Shown: one piece after another, positions 14,744-16,383 of the stretch
Numbering within the stretch: position 1 is the first letter of the stretch
Layout of the letters: each line of letters opens with the position of its first letter
Source: Bacillota bacterium
GTDB lineage: Bacteria > Bacillota > Clostridia > Acetivibrionales > DTU013
NCBI GenBank assembly: GCA_023435925.1
Contig: JAEZLF010000084.1
Span: forward strand, 1-16,383
Direction: 5' to 3'
DNA: 16,383 bases
Translations under genes and position numbers: made by a program
The notes under the pieces: model-generated
Told to the model about the DNA's origin: nothing
The model's input: the letters and a program-made list of their open reading frames with translations, nothing else
Database searches by the model: none

Positions 14744-16383
14744 CTAATTTGGTTTTTTTCGTAGTCGTAACCCATAGAAGATGCCCGACACACTCAAGAC
14801 CAGTAGAAAATAGCTTACCTTTGTCGTTTTATCTCCGGTATTTGGTATAAATAGGGTTTGTACCACTGCAAAAGGAGAAAGAGAACCGACGGTAAAGCGT
14901 ACTATGCCGTTCTCCGCAATGGCTGATACAACCTCCAGGCTGCCATCTACACAGTGATACAGCGAAATGGTCTGACCGTTATACCGGCTTCCCACAGGGA
15001 ATGTCACTGTAATATCCCCCTGAAAGGGTTGAGATAGACTGATATCATAACCAAGAATCAATTGACCTTGGGCTTGAGCTTGGCGGATCGCTTGGCAGGC
15101 TACATCAGACGTGTGCAAACCAAGGGGCGAAACAAGCAGCTGCGCTCCGGCGGGTATGCCGTACCCGGAAACAGTCACGCCTGTGCTATTGTCCGTAAGC
15201 GTGCGCAACTCCGTCTCCTCCTCTGAACGACCCCTTGCTACTTTAAGCGCATAGGTCTGCTGCGTATACCCATCCTCAGCCGTAACAGCTATGAATATGC
15301 TGTTTGATCCAATATGCAAGGCAATGGGGCTGGAGCCCGCACCGCTGCTGACCGGCATGCCGTTTATTTGAATGCTTGCGCCCGAGGACCGCGCCGTGGG
15401 CATAATTGTGATGGACTCCACACTGTCATCTACAAAAGCCTTATATTGAAGCGTATCGCTGGAAAAAGCGGGGCTGAGTGTCCCCTGGCTTATACTCAGG
15501 TCAACAAGCGATGCATCGTTGTCCATGGTTTGAAAACCAAACCCGCTCGCAGGCTCCATCCAGTTTCCCGTTTCATCCCTGAACCCAGAGATACCCACCG
15601 AATAACCGGTAAGTGGCAACAGACCTGTAAGTTCATAGGTTACGGTTTTATTGCCGTTGCTCCATTGCGGATTGGAGAGCGTGCCCGCTTCGGAAAGCGT
15701 CACCGTCCCTACGGCGGTTTCATCCATGGTCTCGCTAAATGTAATGGAGAAGTTGTCTATTGAAGCAGGTACGCTTTCACGGTCAGGACTCACTGAAGTT
15801 ACGGTGGGGAGAGCGGTATCCAATGTCAACGTACCGCTGCCGCCGGTGCCGGTTGTCAATACGCTGCCATAATAGTTTCGCCGGGGAGGAGAAGCCGTGC
15901 TATCCGTGGTCTGTGCCGCTACAGTTTGAGCATCCGCCGGCAGATATAGATATAGCTTGCCCTCCTCGTCTGCTGCCATATCGGTGATGCCGTATGCATA
16001 AGCTGCTCCGCGAAGCGTTGTGGTCAAAGAGGATATCCGTGCAGCACCTATAGGCAAATCGGACGCATTCAAGGTTATTGTTGTAAGGAAGACTTCCTCT
16101 CCGTCGCTGCGGTTACGCAGAGTGCCAAAGATATCGTATCCGGACGAGAGCCCTTTGGCCAAGACACTTCCTCCGGAGATATTCACAATACCGCCGACGC
16201 TCCCTACACCACCGCCAATACCTACGCCGCTAGTACCTGACCCTCCTCCTTCCCATCCACCCTTAGCAATGACCGTACCACCCGATATGTTGATTGCAAT
16301 AGGAACATCACTATTCCTGCAACTACCAATAGCAGCGCCTAATTCGTAACCAATGGCAGTGACCACGCCGCCGGTGATATTGA
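14744..16383 (-). CDS. Sortase-anchored surface protein, C-terminal part (5' end beyond window)
   Basis: The reading frame is open to the window edge (NITGGVVTA at the very end), so the start is missing; GTG 16366 is not the start. Residues below are numbered from that GTG. Residues 1-75 carry NISGGTVIAKG-type repeats with Gly-rich turns, a beta-solenoid-like adhesin pattern. About 185-280 resembles a Big_5 Ig-like domain (PTVTSVSPDRESVPASIDNF, ITFSETMDE). About 282-377 resembles a cadherin-like beta-sandwich (LVDLSISQGTLSPAF ... AVTAEDGYTQQTYALKV). A further beta domain ends in VGSLSPFAVV. The end is a cell-wall sorting signal: IPNTG (507-511), a hydrophobic stretch, and a basic tail RLRKKPN. 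The protein is therefore expected to be exported and covalently fixed to the cell wall by a sortase. Ligand unknown. Confidence 0.88.
   Translation of the reverse strand, partial: NITGGVVTAIGYELGAAIGSCRNSDVPIAINISGGTVIAKGGWEGGGSGTSGVGIGGGVGSVGGIVNISGGSVLAKGLSSGYDIFGTLRNRSDGEEVFLTTITLNASDLPIGAARISSLTTTLRGAAYAYGITDMAADEEGKLYLYLPADAQTVAAQTTDSTASPPRRNYYGSVLTTGTGGSGTLTLDTALPTVTSVSPDRESVPASIDNFSITFSETMDETAVGTVTLSEAGTLSNPQWSNGNKTVTYELTGLLPLTGYSVGISGFRDETGNWMEPASGFGFQTMDNDASLVDLSISQGTLSPAFSSDTLQYKAFVDDSVESITIMPTARSSGASIQINGMPVSSGAGSSPIALHIGSNSIFIAVTAEDGYTQQTYALKVARGRSEEETELRTLTDNSTGVTVSGYGIPAGAQLLVSPLGLHTSDVACQAIRQAQAQGQLILGYDISLSQPFQGDITVTFPVGSRYNGQTISLYHCVDGSLEVVSAIAENGIVRFTVGSLSPFAVVQTLFIPNTGDKTTKVSYFLLVLSVSGIFYGLRLRKKPN

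Overview
The window looks like a piece of a Bacillota (Firmicutes) chromosome, most likely from the Clostridia. The support is strong AGGAGG-type ribosome binding sites, moderate-to-low GC, five separate lipoprotein signal peptides, a surface protein ending in a sortase-type sorting signal, and protein families typical of Gram-positive anaerobes. The genus cannot be named from sequence alone. No rRNA, tRNA, CRISPR array, transposase, integrase or plasmid replication gene was found.

The most striking feature is the layout. Genes sit in short modules of one to three genes, and the modules are separated by a family of direct repeats. The repeat unit is 35 bp, always on the same strand, with a 14-base core AACATAATGsGAAG followed by GGATAnCC and CTTGAG-like segments. 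Repeat blocks start near 272, 2453, 3286, 5456, 7290, 10529, 12162 and 14576. Most hold one to three full units plus a final copy that keeps little more than the core. In most modules the gene lies on the minus strand and its stop codon is next to the repeat block. This resembles a gene-cassette array, but the repeats are not recognisable integron attC sites.

Modules from left to right: (1) 342-2452, a frameshifted small membrane protein upstream of a lipoprotein with an HExxH metallopeptidase motif; (2) 2476-3285, a rifampin ADP-ribosyltransferase (arr); (3) 3356-5455, a lipoprotein resembling DUF6034, a terminator, and the C-terminal remnant of a CPT/zeta-like kinase; (4) 5540-7289, plus-strand genes for a 64-residue Cys-rich protein and a JAB/JAMM metalloprotease, with a long inverted repeat between them; (5) 7325-10528, one 1022-residue UPF1-like SF1 helicase; (6) 10599-12161, an S41-type peptidase lipoprotein; (7) 12280-14575, two divergent lipoproteins of unknown function; (8) 14665 to the window end, the C-terminal part of a sortase-anchored beta-repeat surface protein.

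The gene functions do not form a pathway. Antibiotic inactivation, exported peptidases, a deubiquitinase-like protease, a stand-alone helicase and surface proteins are the kind of mixed accessory cargo expected of a cassette or genomic-island store. The open question is which recombinase, outside this window, recognises the 35-bp repeats.
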